DNA from: CAZMGD01 sp964565705
Lineage (GTDB): Bacteria > Actinomycetota > Acidimicrobiia > Acidimicrobiales > Ilumatobacteraceae
Length of the DNA: 51,024 nt
Assembly: GCA_964565705.1 (NCBI GenBank)
Contig: CAZMGD010000018.1
Coordinates: 1-51,024, forward strand
Reading direction: 5' to 3'
A program made the position numbers and the translations under genes. Shown here in pieces: positions 34,307 to 42,750 of this stretch (position 1 is its first letter; every line of letters begins with the position of its first letter). Under the pieces are notes generated by a model. The model ran no database searches and was not told the DNA's origin. It worked only from the letters and a program-made list of their open reading frames with translations.

Positions 34307-34312
34307 AACCTA
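34307..34312 (-). promoter_or_regulatory. -10-like TAGGTT for GT-C gene
   Basis: TAGGTT on the minus strand is 8 nt upstream of the ATG at 34298. Confidence 0.4.
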
Positions 34313-34399
34313 GATGACCGAGCAGGTCCGATGGGGTGACGGGGTACCTGCGATCCCGACGTTGCGGTGCTACCGTCACCCGGTCCGCAGGGGCGATCG

Positions 34400-35722
34400 A
34401 TGAGTACGCAACAGGCCATGCAACGCGTCCGCTCGGCGGTGCGCCGACCGACCGTCGCCGAACCCTCGGCGCCGGCGGCGGCCGCGTTCGCGGTGCCCTC
34501 GACCCGCGACGGGTGGCGGCGTGCGCTGCGGCTCGGCGCCATCGCGTACGTCGTCTCACGGATCTGCGCCGTGGCCGGTGCGGCGGTCGTCGCTGCCCAG
34601 GTCCGGGTCGCTGACGCCGTCGAGCGGGCCGAAGCGCTGGAGAGCGGCCAGGTCCTGGACAAGCCGCCGTTGCCCGGCGGGCTGCGCCTGATCATGAACG
34701 TGTTCACGTCATGGGACGGCAAGTGGTACCTGGAGATCGTCCGTACGGGGTATCCGCGTTCGGTGCCTCCGAGCATCACGTTCCACCAGCTCGAGGCGCG
34801 CGCTGCCTTCTTCCCGCTGTTCCCGAGCATCGTGCGCATCGTCGACCCGGTGATCCCCGGTGGGGACACGATCGCGGCCCTGTTCGTCAACTTCGTGCTC
34901 GGCGCGGCCGCCGTCTACCTCGTCGGCCTGCTCGCTCGCGGCTGGTGGGGCGACCGTGTGGCCGGCAGGGCGATGGTGCTGTTCTGCGTGTTCCCCGCGA
35001 GCGTCGTGCTGACGATGGCCTACAGCGAGGCGCTCCTGATCGCGCTCGCCGCCGGATGCCTGCTCGCTCTCGACCGGCGACATTGGTTCATCGCCGGCGT
35101 CCTCGCCGCACTGGCCACCGCGGCGCGCCCCAACGGCGTCGCGCTCTGCGCTGCCTGCGCGGTCGCCGCCGCGTTCGCGATCGCCCAGCGGCGCGAGTGG
35201 CGCTCGCTGATCGCCCCGCTGCTGTCCCCCATCGGCTTCTTCGCGTTCCAGATCTGGATCGGCGTCCACGCCGGCGAGCGCGGTGTGTGGGGACGGGTGC
35301 AGCGTGAAGCCTGGGAGGAGGGCACGTCCTTCGGGATCACTGCCCTGCGCCGGTCGTGGGACGCGATCCGCCATCCGATGAGCTCGCCGACCGATCTCGT
35401 CACCGCCTTGAGCTTCCTCGCCATGCTGGGTCTGCTCGTGACGATGTGGCGCCGCCGCCCGAGCTGGCCGGCGGTTGCCTACACCGCGGTCGTGCTGGCG
35501 TTGATGCTGCTGCCCTCGACCGTGACCGCCCGGCCGCGGTTCCTCTACACCGCGTTCCCGCTCGTGCTCTGCTTCGCCGCCTGGTGGGAGAGCTCGGCGT
35601 GGCTGCAGCGGGTGCTGAAGGGCGACCCGGACGGTCACGGCTGGGCGCTGTTCGTGGGCGTCAACTGCGCAGGGCTCGCTGCGCTCACCGCGCTGTACGG
35701 GGTGTTCGGGGTCATCCCGTGA
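34400..35722 (+). CDS. PIG-V-like GT-C mannosyltransferase, putative
   Basis: A 440-residue multi-helix protein. The key external loop reads VFTSWDGKWYLEIVRTGYP (residues about 102-120), matching the WD-x-x-W/H-Y pattern of PIG-V-type mannosyltransferases, followed by FFPLFPSIVRI. These enzymes use polyprenyl-phosphate mannose as donor, which the ppm-type synthase encoded downstream could supply. The N-terminal 45 residues are Ala/Pro-rich and cytoplasmic. AGGGG at 34389-34393 precedes the ATG, and TACCGT at 34371-34376 is a plausible -10. Its stop overlaps the AftD start (GTGA), so the two are translated together. Confidence 0.82.
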   Translation: MSTQQAMQRVRSAVRRPTVAEPSAPAAAAFAVPSTRDGWRRALRLGAIAYVVSRICAVAGAAVVAAQVRVADAVERAEALESGQVLDKPPLPGGLRLIMNVFTSWDGKWYLEIVRTGYPRSVPPSITFHQLEARAAFFPLFPSIVRIVDPVIPGGDTIAALFVNFVLGAAAVYLVGLLARGWWGDRVAGRAMVLFCVFPASVVLTMAYSEALLIALAAGCLLALDRRHWFIAGVLAALATAARPNGVALCAACAVAAAFAIAQRREWRSLIAPLLSPIGFFAFQIWIGVHAGERGVWGRVQREAWEEGTSFGITALRRSWDAIRHPMSSPTDLVTALSFLAMLGLLVTMWRRRPSWPAVAYTAVVLALMLLPSTVTARPRFLYTAFPLVLCFAAWWESSAWLQRVLKGDPDGHGWALFVGVNCAGLAALTALYGVFGVIP

Positions 35723-38700
35723 CCGAGCGGCGTCGCCGCTCCTGGCGGACGCCGATCGAGGTGGGCCTGCTCGCCGTCCTCGCCTACGTGCCGATGCTGC
35801 TGAGCGCGAGGGGTTCGGTCGCGGCCGACACCAAGCTGTACCTGTACCTCGACCCGGGCAAGCTCCTGGCGGACGCACCCTGGACGTGGGACACCCGCCA
35901 GTTCGGCGGTTGGGTCCCGCACCAGGTCGTCGGCTACCTGTGGCCCGCCGGTCCGTACTACTGGCTGATGGACGCGATCGGCGTGCCCGACTGGTTCGCC
36001 CAGCGGTTCTGGATGGCGACGTTGCTGTTCCTCGCCGGAACGGGGGTGCGGTGGGCAGCGCGCAAGCTCGGCTTCGGCTCCGGCACGACCGCGTTCGTGC
36101 CGATCGTCGCTGCGCTCGTCTACATGCTGTCGCCGTACGTGCTGCCGTACATCTCGCGGACGTCGGTGCTGCTCGCCCCCTGGGCAGGGCTCGGGTGGCT
36201 GATCGGCCTCACCGTGCTCGCCGTGCGGTTCGGCGGGTGGCGCCATGCTGCACTGTTCGCGCTCATCATCGCGTCGATCGGGGGCAGCAACGGGACCGCG
36301 CTCGTCATGATCGCGCCGGCACCGATCCTCTACCTGCTCGACGGGGGCATCCGCGGGCAGCTGCCATGGCGTCGAGTGCTCACCACGGCGGCGAAGATCG
36401 GGTGCCTCACGATCCTCGTGTCCGTGTGGTGGGCGGCGGGCGTCTACGTGCAGGGCAGGTACGGGGCAGACGTGCTCGCGTTCAGCGAGACGGTGCAGTC
36501 GACGTCGTACACGTCGTCGTCACCGGAGGTGCTGCGCGGGCTGGGCTACTGGCTGTTCTACGTGCGCGACGTCGCCGCGACGACCACCGCCGCATCGGGC
36601 GACTACCAGACGTCCACCGCGCTGATCGGGTGGGGATGGGCGCTGATCGTCGCCGGGTTCGCCGGCATCGCGTTCCTGCGCTGGCGGGCCCGCAGCTTCG
36701 CCGCGCTGTGCGTGCTCGCCGGCGTCGTGCTCGCCGTCGGCGTGCACCCGATCGACGGCGCCTCACCGCTGATGCGGGTGTTCGCCGACCACCCGCGCTC
36801 CTCGCTCGTGCTCGCCCTGCGCAGCTCATCGAGAGCGGTCCCGGTCAGCCTCTTCGGCCTCGCCCTCGGTGCCGCTGTGGGCGCGTCCTGGATCGCGGCC
36901 AGATGGCGGCGCTGGGGCCTGATCGGACCGGTCGCCGTGGTGTTGCTCGCGCTGCTCAACGTGCCGGCGCTGCGCTCCCGGGCGTACGTCGACGCTGGCC
37001 TCCTGCACAGCGAGGACGTGCCCGCGGCATGGCAGCAGGCGGCGGCTGTGCTCGATGCCGCGCCCGGCGACGCCCGGGTGCTGTTGCTGCCCGGCGTCGA
37101 GAGCGCCGCGTACCGGTGGGGGTACACGGTCGATCCGGTGCTGCCCGGCATCTCCGAGCGCGATCTGATCGCGCGTGACTGGCTGCCCCTCGGCAGCGCG
37201 CCGGTGATGGATCTCCTCTACGCGCTCGACGACCGATTCCAGAACGGCACGATCGAGGGTGCGTCGATCGCGCCGGTGGCCCGTCTCCTCGGCTCGAACA
37301 CGATCCTGGTGGCCAACGACACCGCGTTCGAACGGTTCCGGACGACCCGGCCGGAGGAGGCCTGGAACCTCTACAACACGGCCGTGCCGGGGCTCGGCGC
37401 GCCGACCGGGTTCGGTGACCCCGTGCCGAACGAACCCATCGTGGCGATGCTGGACGACGCCGCGCTGACGGAGCCGGGCATCGGCGAGGCCATGCCGCCG
37501 GTGGCGCTCGTGCCCGTCGAGGACGCATCGTCGTCGGTGGCCCGGGCGGGCAGCGGCGCGCTGGTGCTCCTCGCCGGCAGCGGCGACGGCGTGGTCGACG
37601 CCGCAGCCGCGGGCCTGGTGGACGGCTCGGGCCTCCTGGCCTACACCGCGTCCTTGGACGACGAACTGCTCCTCGAGCAGTTGACCGCCGGCGCGGCGCT
37701 GATCGTCACCGACTCGAACCGCGATCGCGCCCACCATTGGCGCACGTCGCAGGACGTCACCGGCTTCACCGAAGGCCCGGGCACCGCGCTGCTCGGCGAT
37801 GATCCGTACGACCAGCGGCTGCCCGTGTTCCCCGACGACCACCCCGACGAGCAGACCCTCGCCGTCCAGCGCGGGCCCGTCGTCGCCACCGCCACGAGCT
37901 ACGGCGAACCCAACGCGTACCGGCCCGAGGATCGCCCGTTCATGGCGATCGACGGCGACCCGTCCACGGCCTGGGTCACCGCCGACCGGGCCCGGGCGAC
38001 CGGCGAGGCAATCCAGCTCAGCGCCGACCAGCCGGTGTCGTCGCTGACGTTGAGCCAACCCGACGACCCGTTCGCGCTGCGCTGGGTCACACGGGTGCGG
38101 ATCACCACCGACGCGGGCAGCTCGATGGACGTCGAGCTCGACCCAGCGCTGCGCGCGACCGGCCAGCAGGTCGGCCTCCCGGAGCCGGCCACGACGATCC
38201 GGGTCGAGATCACCGCGACGAACCTGCCCGACAGCGGGTTCTACCCCGGTCAGAACGCGGTCGGGTTCAGCGAGGTCGACCTCGGCCTCGGACCGACCGA
38301 CGAGGTGGTCACGTTGCCGGCGCGGGCGCTCGCCGCGGCGTCGGGCGCGACGCCGGTCGACGTCGTGATGACCCGCGAGCGCGTCGATCCGGCGGATCGT
38401 TGGCGCGACGACCCCGAGCGCCAGCTCGTGCGCTCGTTCACGCTCCGCGCGGCCGTGGACCAGAGCGTGGAGATCACCGCTCGCCTGTCGCCGCGTGCTA
38501 CCGACGGCACGCTCGTCGCCTTGGCGGGTGCCACGTCGGCCGCGACCGCGGATCGGCGGGTCAGCGGCCAGCCCGTCGCCACCGGCTGGCAGGCGTTCGA
38601 CGGAGATCCGGGCACGGCGTGGATCACGCCGTTCGCGACCCCTGCACCGAGCACCCTGACGATCCCGTTGGGCGCGGCACGCACGGTCGAGCACCTCGAG

Positions 38701-39969
38701 CTGTCGACGCGCACGGGCGAGGACTACGCCCAGCCGACGCGTCTCGAGATCGGCGCCGGCGGCGTGACCCGCATCGTGGACGTGCCCGCCGGCGGTGGGT
38801 CGATCGCCGTCGACTTCGATGCCCTGACCGGCGACAGCCTCACGGTCACGGTCGCCGGCACCGACGGCGCGGCCACGATCGATCGCCGCACTTGGGAGCG
38901 CGTCGATCTGCCGGTCGCGATCTCCGAGGTGACCATCGAGGACCTCGCCCCCGTGCCGCCGCCCACCGCGATCGACACCGGGTGCCGCGACGACCTGCTG
39001 ACCATCGACGGCGCCCCGGTGTCGGTCCGCGTCACCGGCGCCTGGTCCGATCTCGTCGCCGGCGATCCGGCGACCGTGGAGGTGTGCGGCCCCGCCACCG
39101 TGTCGCTGGCGGCCGGTGAGCACGTCGTGCGCACGGTGCCGGGCCTCGAGACCGGCATCGACATCGATCGCGTGGTCCTGGCGTCGGCAGCGCCGGCACC
39201 AGCGCAGGAGGCGATCGCCATCGCGACGTCGCGCGGTCGAGCGACGCGCACGATCCGGGTGGCCGCCTGCCGGGACGGTTGCTGGCTCGTGCAGGGCGAG
39301 GGCTGGAACCCCGGCTGGCGGGCCACGCTGAACGGCGACTCCCTCGGCCGCCCGATCGCTCTCAGCGGAGGGATGAACGCCTGGTACCTGCACCCGTCCA
39401 ACGTCGAGCGGACGGTGCAGCTGCGCTGGACACCGCAGACGCTCATCTGGATCGCGCTCGCGATCAGTGCCGTGTCCGTGCTGGTGTGCCTCGTCCTGGC
39501 GATCAAGCCGTTGCGTCGGTGGCGGCGCAAGGCGCTGGCCCCCCTGGCCGACGAGCCCGACGACGCCGACCTCGACATCGAGACGGCGCGTGCTCCGGTG
39601 CCGGCTGGCTGGATCACCGTCGGCGCCGTGTTCGTCGCCGTCACACTCGTCGTCGACCCCGTCTGGGGCGTGCTGACCGCGGCCGTCGCCGGGGTTGCCG
39701 CGTTCCTCGGTCGGCGCTGGATCACCGCTGCCGTCGCGGTGCTCCTCGCCACGGCCGTCGGGGTCTACGTCGTGGCCCATGAGCAGCGCGGCGGGTTCGG
39801 GCCGGGCTTCGGCTGGGTCGGTGAGTTCGCCCGGGCCCACGACCCGGCGCTCGCCGCGGTCGTGCTGCTCGCGGTGACCGTCGTCGCCGGTGAGTGGGCA
39901 GACCAGCGCCGCGGGCTGTCGATGGATGCCGGGGCGGTGAGCGAGGGCGAGGGCGAGGCCGAGCCATGA
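35719..39969 (+). CDS. aftD: Alpha-(1->3)-arabinofuranosyltransferase AftD family
   Basis: A 1416-residue protein matching AftD, which adds branching arabinofuranose to arabinogalactan or lipoarabinomannan using decaprenyl-phospho-arabinose. The N-terminal GT-C domain has the diagnostic loop SVAADTKLYLYLDPGKLL, then HQVVGYLWPAGPYYWLMDA. Two discoidin-like (F5/8 type C) carbohydrate-binding modules are suggested by DGDPSTAW (near residue 745) and DGDPGTAW (near 961). The C-terminus returns to the membrane with several helices (about residues 1245-1400). Length matches the mycobacterial protein. It overlaps the PIG-V-like gene upstream (GTGA) and the acyltransferase gene downstream (ATGA), forming a three-gene unit. 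Confidence 0.9.
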   Translation: MTERRRRSWRTPIEVGLLAVLAYVPMLLSARGSVAADTKLYLYLDPGKLLADAPWTWDTRQFGGWVPHQVVGYLWPAGPYYWLMDAIGVPDWFAQRFWMATLLFLAGTGVRWAARKLGFGSGTTAFVPIVAALVYMLSPYVLPYISRTSVLLAPWAGLGWLIGLTVLAVRFGGWRHAALFALIIASIGGSNGTALVMIAPAPILYLLDGGIRGQLPWRRVLTTAAKIGCLTILVSVWWAAGVYVQGRYGADVLAFSETVQSTSYTSSSPEVLRGLGYWLFYVRDVAATTTAASGDYQTSTALIGWGWALIVAGFAGIAFLRWRARSFAALCVLAGVVLAVGVHPIDGASPLMRVFADHPRSSLVLALRSSSRAVPVSLFGLALGAAVGASWIAARWRRWGLIGPVAVVLLALLNVPALRSRAYVDAGLLHSEDVPAAWQQAAAVLDAAPGDARVLLLPGVESAAYRWGYTVDPVLPGISERDLIARDWLPLGSAPVMDLLYALDDRFQNGTIEGASIAPVARLLGSNTILVANDTAFERFRTTRPEEAWNLYNTAVPGLGAPTGFGDPVPNEPIVAMLDDAALTEPGIGEAMPPVALVPVEDASSSVARAGSGALVLLAGSGDGVVDAAAAGLVDGSGLLAYTASLDDELLLEQLTAGAALIVTDSNRDRAHHWRTSQDVTGFTEGPGTALLGDDPYDQRLPVFPDDHPDEQTLAVQRGPVVATATSYGEPNAYRPEDRPFMAIDGDPSTAWVTADRARATGEAIQLSADQPVSSLTLSQPDDPFALRWVTRVRITTDAGSSMDVELDPALRATGQQVGLPEPATTIRVEITATNLPDSGFYPGQNAVGFSEVDLGLGPTDEVVTLPARALAAASGATPVDVVMTRERVDPADRWRDDPERQLVRSFTLRAAVDQSVEITARLSPRATDGTLVALAGATSAATADRRVSGQPVATGWQAFDGDPGTAWITPFATPAPSTLTIPLGAARTVEHLELSTRTGEDYAQPTRLEIGAGGVTRIVDVPAGGGSIAVDFDALTGDSLTVTVAGTDGAATIDRRTWERVDLPVAISEVTIEDLAPVPPPTAIDTGCRDDLLTIDGAPVSVRVTGAWSDLVAGDPATVEVCGPATVSLAAGEHVVRTVPGLETGIDIDRVVLASAAPAPAQEAIAIATSRGRATRTIRVAACRDGCWLVQGEGWNPGWRATLNGDSLGRPIALSGGMNAWYLHPSNVERTVQLRWTPQTLIWIALAISAVSVLVCLVLAIKPLRRWRRKALAPLADEPDDADLDIETARAPVPAGWITVGAVFVAVTLVVDPVWGVLTAAVAGVAAFLGRRWITAAVAVLLATAVGVYVVAHEQRGGFGPGFGWVGEFARAHDPALAAVVLLAVTVVAGEWADQRRGLSMDAGAVSEGEGEAEP

Positions 39970-42008
39970 CCGAGCTCGGCGGACGCAACCCGGCATGGGA
40001 TGGGATGCGCGCGCTGGCTGTCGTCGCCGTCCTCGTGTACCACGTGGAGGGGCACCCCCTGTCGGGTGGCTTCCTCGGGGTGTCGCTGTTCTTCACGTTG
40101 TCGGGGTTCGTCATCACCCGAACGGTCCTGGCCGAGCTGGACCGCACGGCTCGGCTGTCGGTCAGCGGGTTCTGGGCGCGGCGGTTCCGCCGCCTCCTCC
40201 CGCCGATCGGCGTGTGCATGGTGCTCGTGCTGCTGTACGGGCACATCGCCGCGACCGGGAACCAGCGGTCGGCGCTGCGCTGGGACATGATCGCGACGCT
40301 GACCGACTGGATGAACTGGCGCACGCTGGCCACGGGCGCGACCTACGGCGGTCAGGACCTGTCGCCGTCACCGCTGCTGCACGCCTGGAGCCTGTCGATC
40401 GAGGAGCAGGCGTACCTGCTGATGCCGCTCCTGGTCCTGGTCGGCTGGCATATCGCGCGCCGGCGCGGCGTCGTGATCGCGCTCGCTGCGGCGCTCGCCG
40501 CGTCCTGTGTCGGCAGCCTGCTCAGCGCCGACAACGCCCAGCTGTGGTACCTCGGCACCCACGTGCGCATCGGGGAGATCCTCGTCGGCGCGCTGCTCGC
40601 CGTGCTGTCCACGTCGCCGGCATGGGCGACCGCGGCGCGCGCCTCGGCGTGGCTCGCCATCCCCGCCGCGGCGTTCATGACCTGGGCCGCGCTGGGCGCC
40701 ACCACCGTCGACGCCTGGCTGCCGCGCGGTGGCCTCCTCCTGCACGCCGTCGCCACCTCGGTCGTGATCGCCGCCGCGTCGGCGGGTGTGTGGCGGCGTG
40801 TGCTCGGGTGGCGACCCCTCGCCGCCCTCGGCCTGGTGTCGTACGGCGTGTACCTGTACCACTGGCCGATCTACCTGTGGATCACCCCGGCCCGGACGGG
40901 CTGGGACCGGTGGCCGACGACCGCGCTGCGAGTCGCGGTCACGCTCACGCTCGCGGTCTCGTCGTACCTGCTGCTCGAGCGCCGCGTGATCGCGCTGCGC
41001 CGCCGCCAACGCCGCACGCTGGCCGTCGGCGCGATCGGCCTGGCGGTGGCGGTGGGGGTCGCCAGCGTCGCCGCGCCTCTGGCCTCGGCCGACCAACGGG
41101 TGACGATCGAGAGCGGGCTGGTCGCGCCGCCGAGCACCACCGTCGGCGCCCCGACGACCGCGACGACCAGCACCGCCGCGGCGACGACGATCGCCGCGCC
41201 GGCTGCCGAGCCCGCCACGCCGTCGGCGCCCGCGCCAGAGCCGACGACGGCTCCCCCGCCACCGACGATCGCCGGGTGGGGCCACCTCGACGGCCCGCCC
41301 CTCGACCCGAGCCCACTCGGGCGCCCGCCGGTGATCCTGGTCGTGGGCGACTCGGCGGCCGGCACGCTCGGCTTCGGGCTGCAGCGCGTCTCCACGGCGA
41401 CCGGCTCCGCCGTCGTGTACACCGCGACCGAGCACGGCTGCCCGGTCGGCGACCCTGCCGAGCTGCGCTGGAACGACGACGTCGAGTTCACACCCGACCG
41501 CGGCTGCACTGCGTGGCGGGACGGTGGCGGCGACATCGTCGAGTTCGTCCACCCCGACCTCGTCGTGTCGCTGGTCAGCATCTGGGAGGTCGTCGACCGC
41601 AAGCTGGCGGCCGGCGGCGCGTGGGTGTCGATCGGCGATCCGGACGTGGACGACGCGCTCCGGGCCGACCTGGCGACGTTCGCCGACACCTTCGCCCCGC
41701 CCGGGACCCGCCTCGTGTGGTTGCTCCCCCCGCCGCTGCACAACTCGATCTACGCCAACCTGCCCGGGCCCCTGCCCGAGGAGGATCCTGCGCGGCTGGC
41801 AGCGCTCGACACCATCGTGCGCTCGGTCCTCGACGGGCGGCCGGACACGTTCACCTACGACCTGCCGGCCGAGCTCGGCGACCGCTACGGCGATCCCGCA
41901 GCGCTGGACAACCGGGTCGACGGCTTCCACTGGAGCGACGCCGGCGCGGACCGCGAGGCGGCGTGGTTGCTGCCACTGCTCGTCGCCGTCGCCGACGGCG
42001 GCGCCTGA
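39966..42008 (+). CDS. Acyltransferase-3 / SGNH fusion (OafA-like O-acyltransferase)
   Basis: A 680-residue membrane O-acyltransferase. The acyltransferase-3 half carries AWDGMRALAVVAVLVYHVEG (residues 10-29), FFTLSGFVITRTVL, RRFRRLLPP and HAWSLSIEEQAYLLMPLL. A Thr/Ala/Pro-rich linker (about 385-435) leads to a periplasmic SGNH domain with GDSAAG (Ser463) and DGFH (Asp652/His655). Its ATG overlaps the aftD stop (ATGA), which ties it to arabinan synthesis: a likely job is acylation (for example acetylation or succinylation) of the arabinan. That acceptor is inference. It differs from the other fusion in this window in having a long linker. Confidence 0.93.
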   Translation: MTELGGRNPAWDGMRALAVVAVLVYHVEGHPLSGGFLGVSLFFTLSGFVITRTVLAELDRTARLSVSGFWARRFRRLLPPIGVCMVLVLLYGHIAATGNQRSALRWDMIATLTDWMNWRTLATGATYGGQDLSPSPLLHAWSLSIEEQAYLLMPLLVLVGWHIARRRGVVIALAAALAASCVGSLLSADNAQLWYLGTHVRIGEILVGALLAVLSTSPAWATAARASAWLAIPAAAFMTWAALGATTVDAWLPRGGLLLHAVATSVVIAAASAGVWRRVLGWRPLAALGLVSYGVYLYHWPIYLWITPARTGWDRWPTTALRVAVTLTLAVSSYLLLERRVIALRRRQRRTLAVGAIGLAVAVGVASVAAPLASADQRVTIESGLVAPPSTTVGAPTTATTSTAAATTIAAPAAEPATPSAPAPEPTTAPPPPTIAGWGHLDGPPLDPSPLGRPPVILVVGDSAAGTLGFGLQRVSTATGSAVVYTATEHGCPVGDPAELRWNDDVEFTPDRGCTAWRDGGGDIVEFVHPDLVVSLVSIWEVVDRKLAAGGAWVSIGDPDVDDALRADLATFADTFAPPGTRLVWLLPPPLHNSIYANLPGPLPEEDPARLAALDTIVRSVLDGRPDTFTYDLPAELGDRYGDPAALDNRVDGFHWSDAGADREAAWLLPLLVAVADGGA

Positions 42009-42734
42009 TCAGGCTCGGTGGCGCAGGGCACGCGCTCGATCCCGCAGCCCCCACCCGGTGACCCGCAGCATCGACTCGGCGATGATCCGACCAGACATCT
42101 TGGACACCCCGTAGCGCCGGTCGACGAACGTGATCGGCACCTCGCTCAACGTGCAGCCGCGCAACGTCAAGCGGCGCACCAGCTCGGTCAGGAACGCGTA
42201 GCCTTCGGCCTCGGTGGTCCCCGGCTCGATCGCGGCCAGGGCCCCTGCTCGATAGGCACGAAAGCCCGACGTCGCGTCGCTCACGTCCAGGCCGAGCAGC
42301 CCGCACGTGTAGCGGTTGCCCCACTTCGAGAGCAGGCGCCGGTGCACCGGCCAGTTCGGCGTGCCGCCGCCCGGCACGTACCGCGACCCGATCACCGCGT
42401 CGGATGCCTCGAGCCCGGCGAGTAGGACGGGGATCAGCGCCGGATCGTGCGAGAAGTCGGCGTCCATCGAGACGATGGCCTCGTACCCCTCGTCGATCGC
42501 CACCTGGAAGCCGTGCCGGTAGGCCGAACCCAGCCCGGCCTTGCCGGGACGGTGTAGCACCTTGATCCCGCCGACGTCGGCCGCCGCGGTCTCGGCGAGC
42601 GCCGCCGTGCCATCCGGGCTGTTGTCATCGACCACGAGCACGTCGGCGTCGGGGGCGGCGGCGCGGATCGCGGCGAGGAGCGGCGTGATGTTCGCCGCCT
42701 CCTGGTAGGTGGGGATGACCACGAGCGTCCGCAT
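42009..42734 (-). CDS. ppm1: Polyprenol monophosphomannose synthase (GT2, Dpm1/Ppm1-like)
   Basis: Transfers mannose from GDP-mannose to polyprenyl phosphate on the cytoplasmic face, making the donor for GT-C mannosyltransferases. At 241 residues it is a single GT2 domain without the acyltransferase domain fused to it in some mycobacteria. Motifs are VIPTYQEAANI, VVDDNSPDGTAALAE, MDADFSHDP, GSRYVPGG and EVPITFVDRRYGVSKMS. The ATG at 42734 is 10 nt downstream of TAGGCT (minus strand, 42745-42750). Placed among GT-C genes, it logically feeds them. It converges tail to tail with the acyltransferase gene with no space between stops. Confidence 0.93.
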   Translation of the reverse strand: MRTLVVIPTYQEAANITPLLAAIRAAAPDADVLVVDDNSPDGTAALAETAAADVGGIKVLHRPGKAGLGSAYRHGFQVAIDEGYEAIVSMDADFSHDPALIPVLLAGLEASDAVIGSRYVPGGGTPNWPVHRRLLSKWGNRYTCGLLGLDVSDATSGFRAYRAGALAAIEPGTTEAEGYAFLTELVRRLTLRGCTLSEVPITFVDRRYGVSKMSGRIIAESMLRVTGWGLRDRARALRHRA

Positions 42735-42744
42735 GCGAGGGCCG

Positions 42745-42750
42745 AGCCTA
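42745..42750 (-). promoter_or_regulatory. -10-like TAGGCT for ppm1-like gene
   Basis: TAGGCT on the minus strand lies 10 nt before the ATG at 42734 and overlaps the stop codon of the upstream GT-C gene. Confidence 0.3.

Noticed and set aside
36826..39996. Very long minus-strand open frame (1056 codons) opposite aftD
   Set aside because: It is Arg/His/Asp-rich with no domain, as expected for the antisense of a high-GC gene; aftD on the plus strand has clear motifs and overlaps its neighbours correctly.
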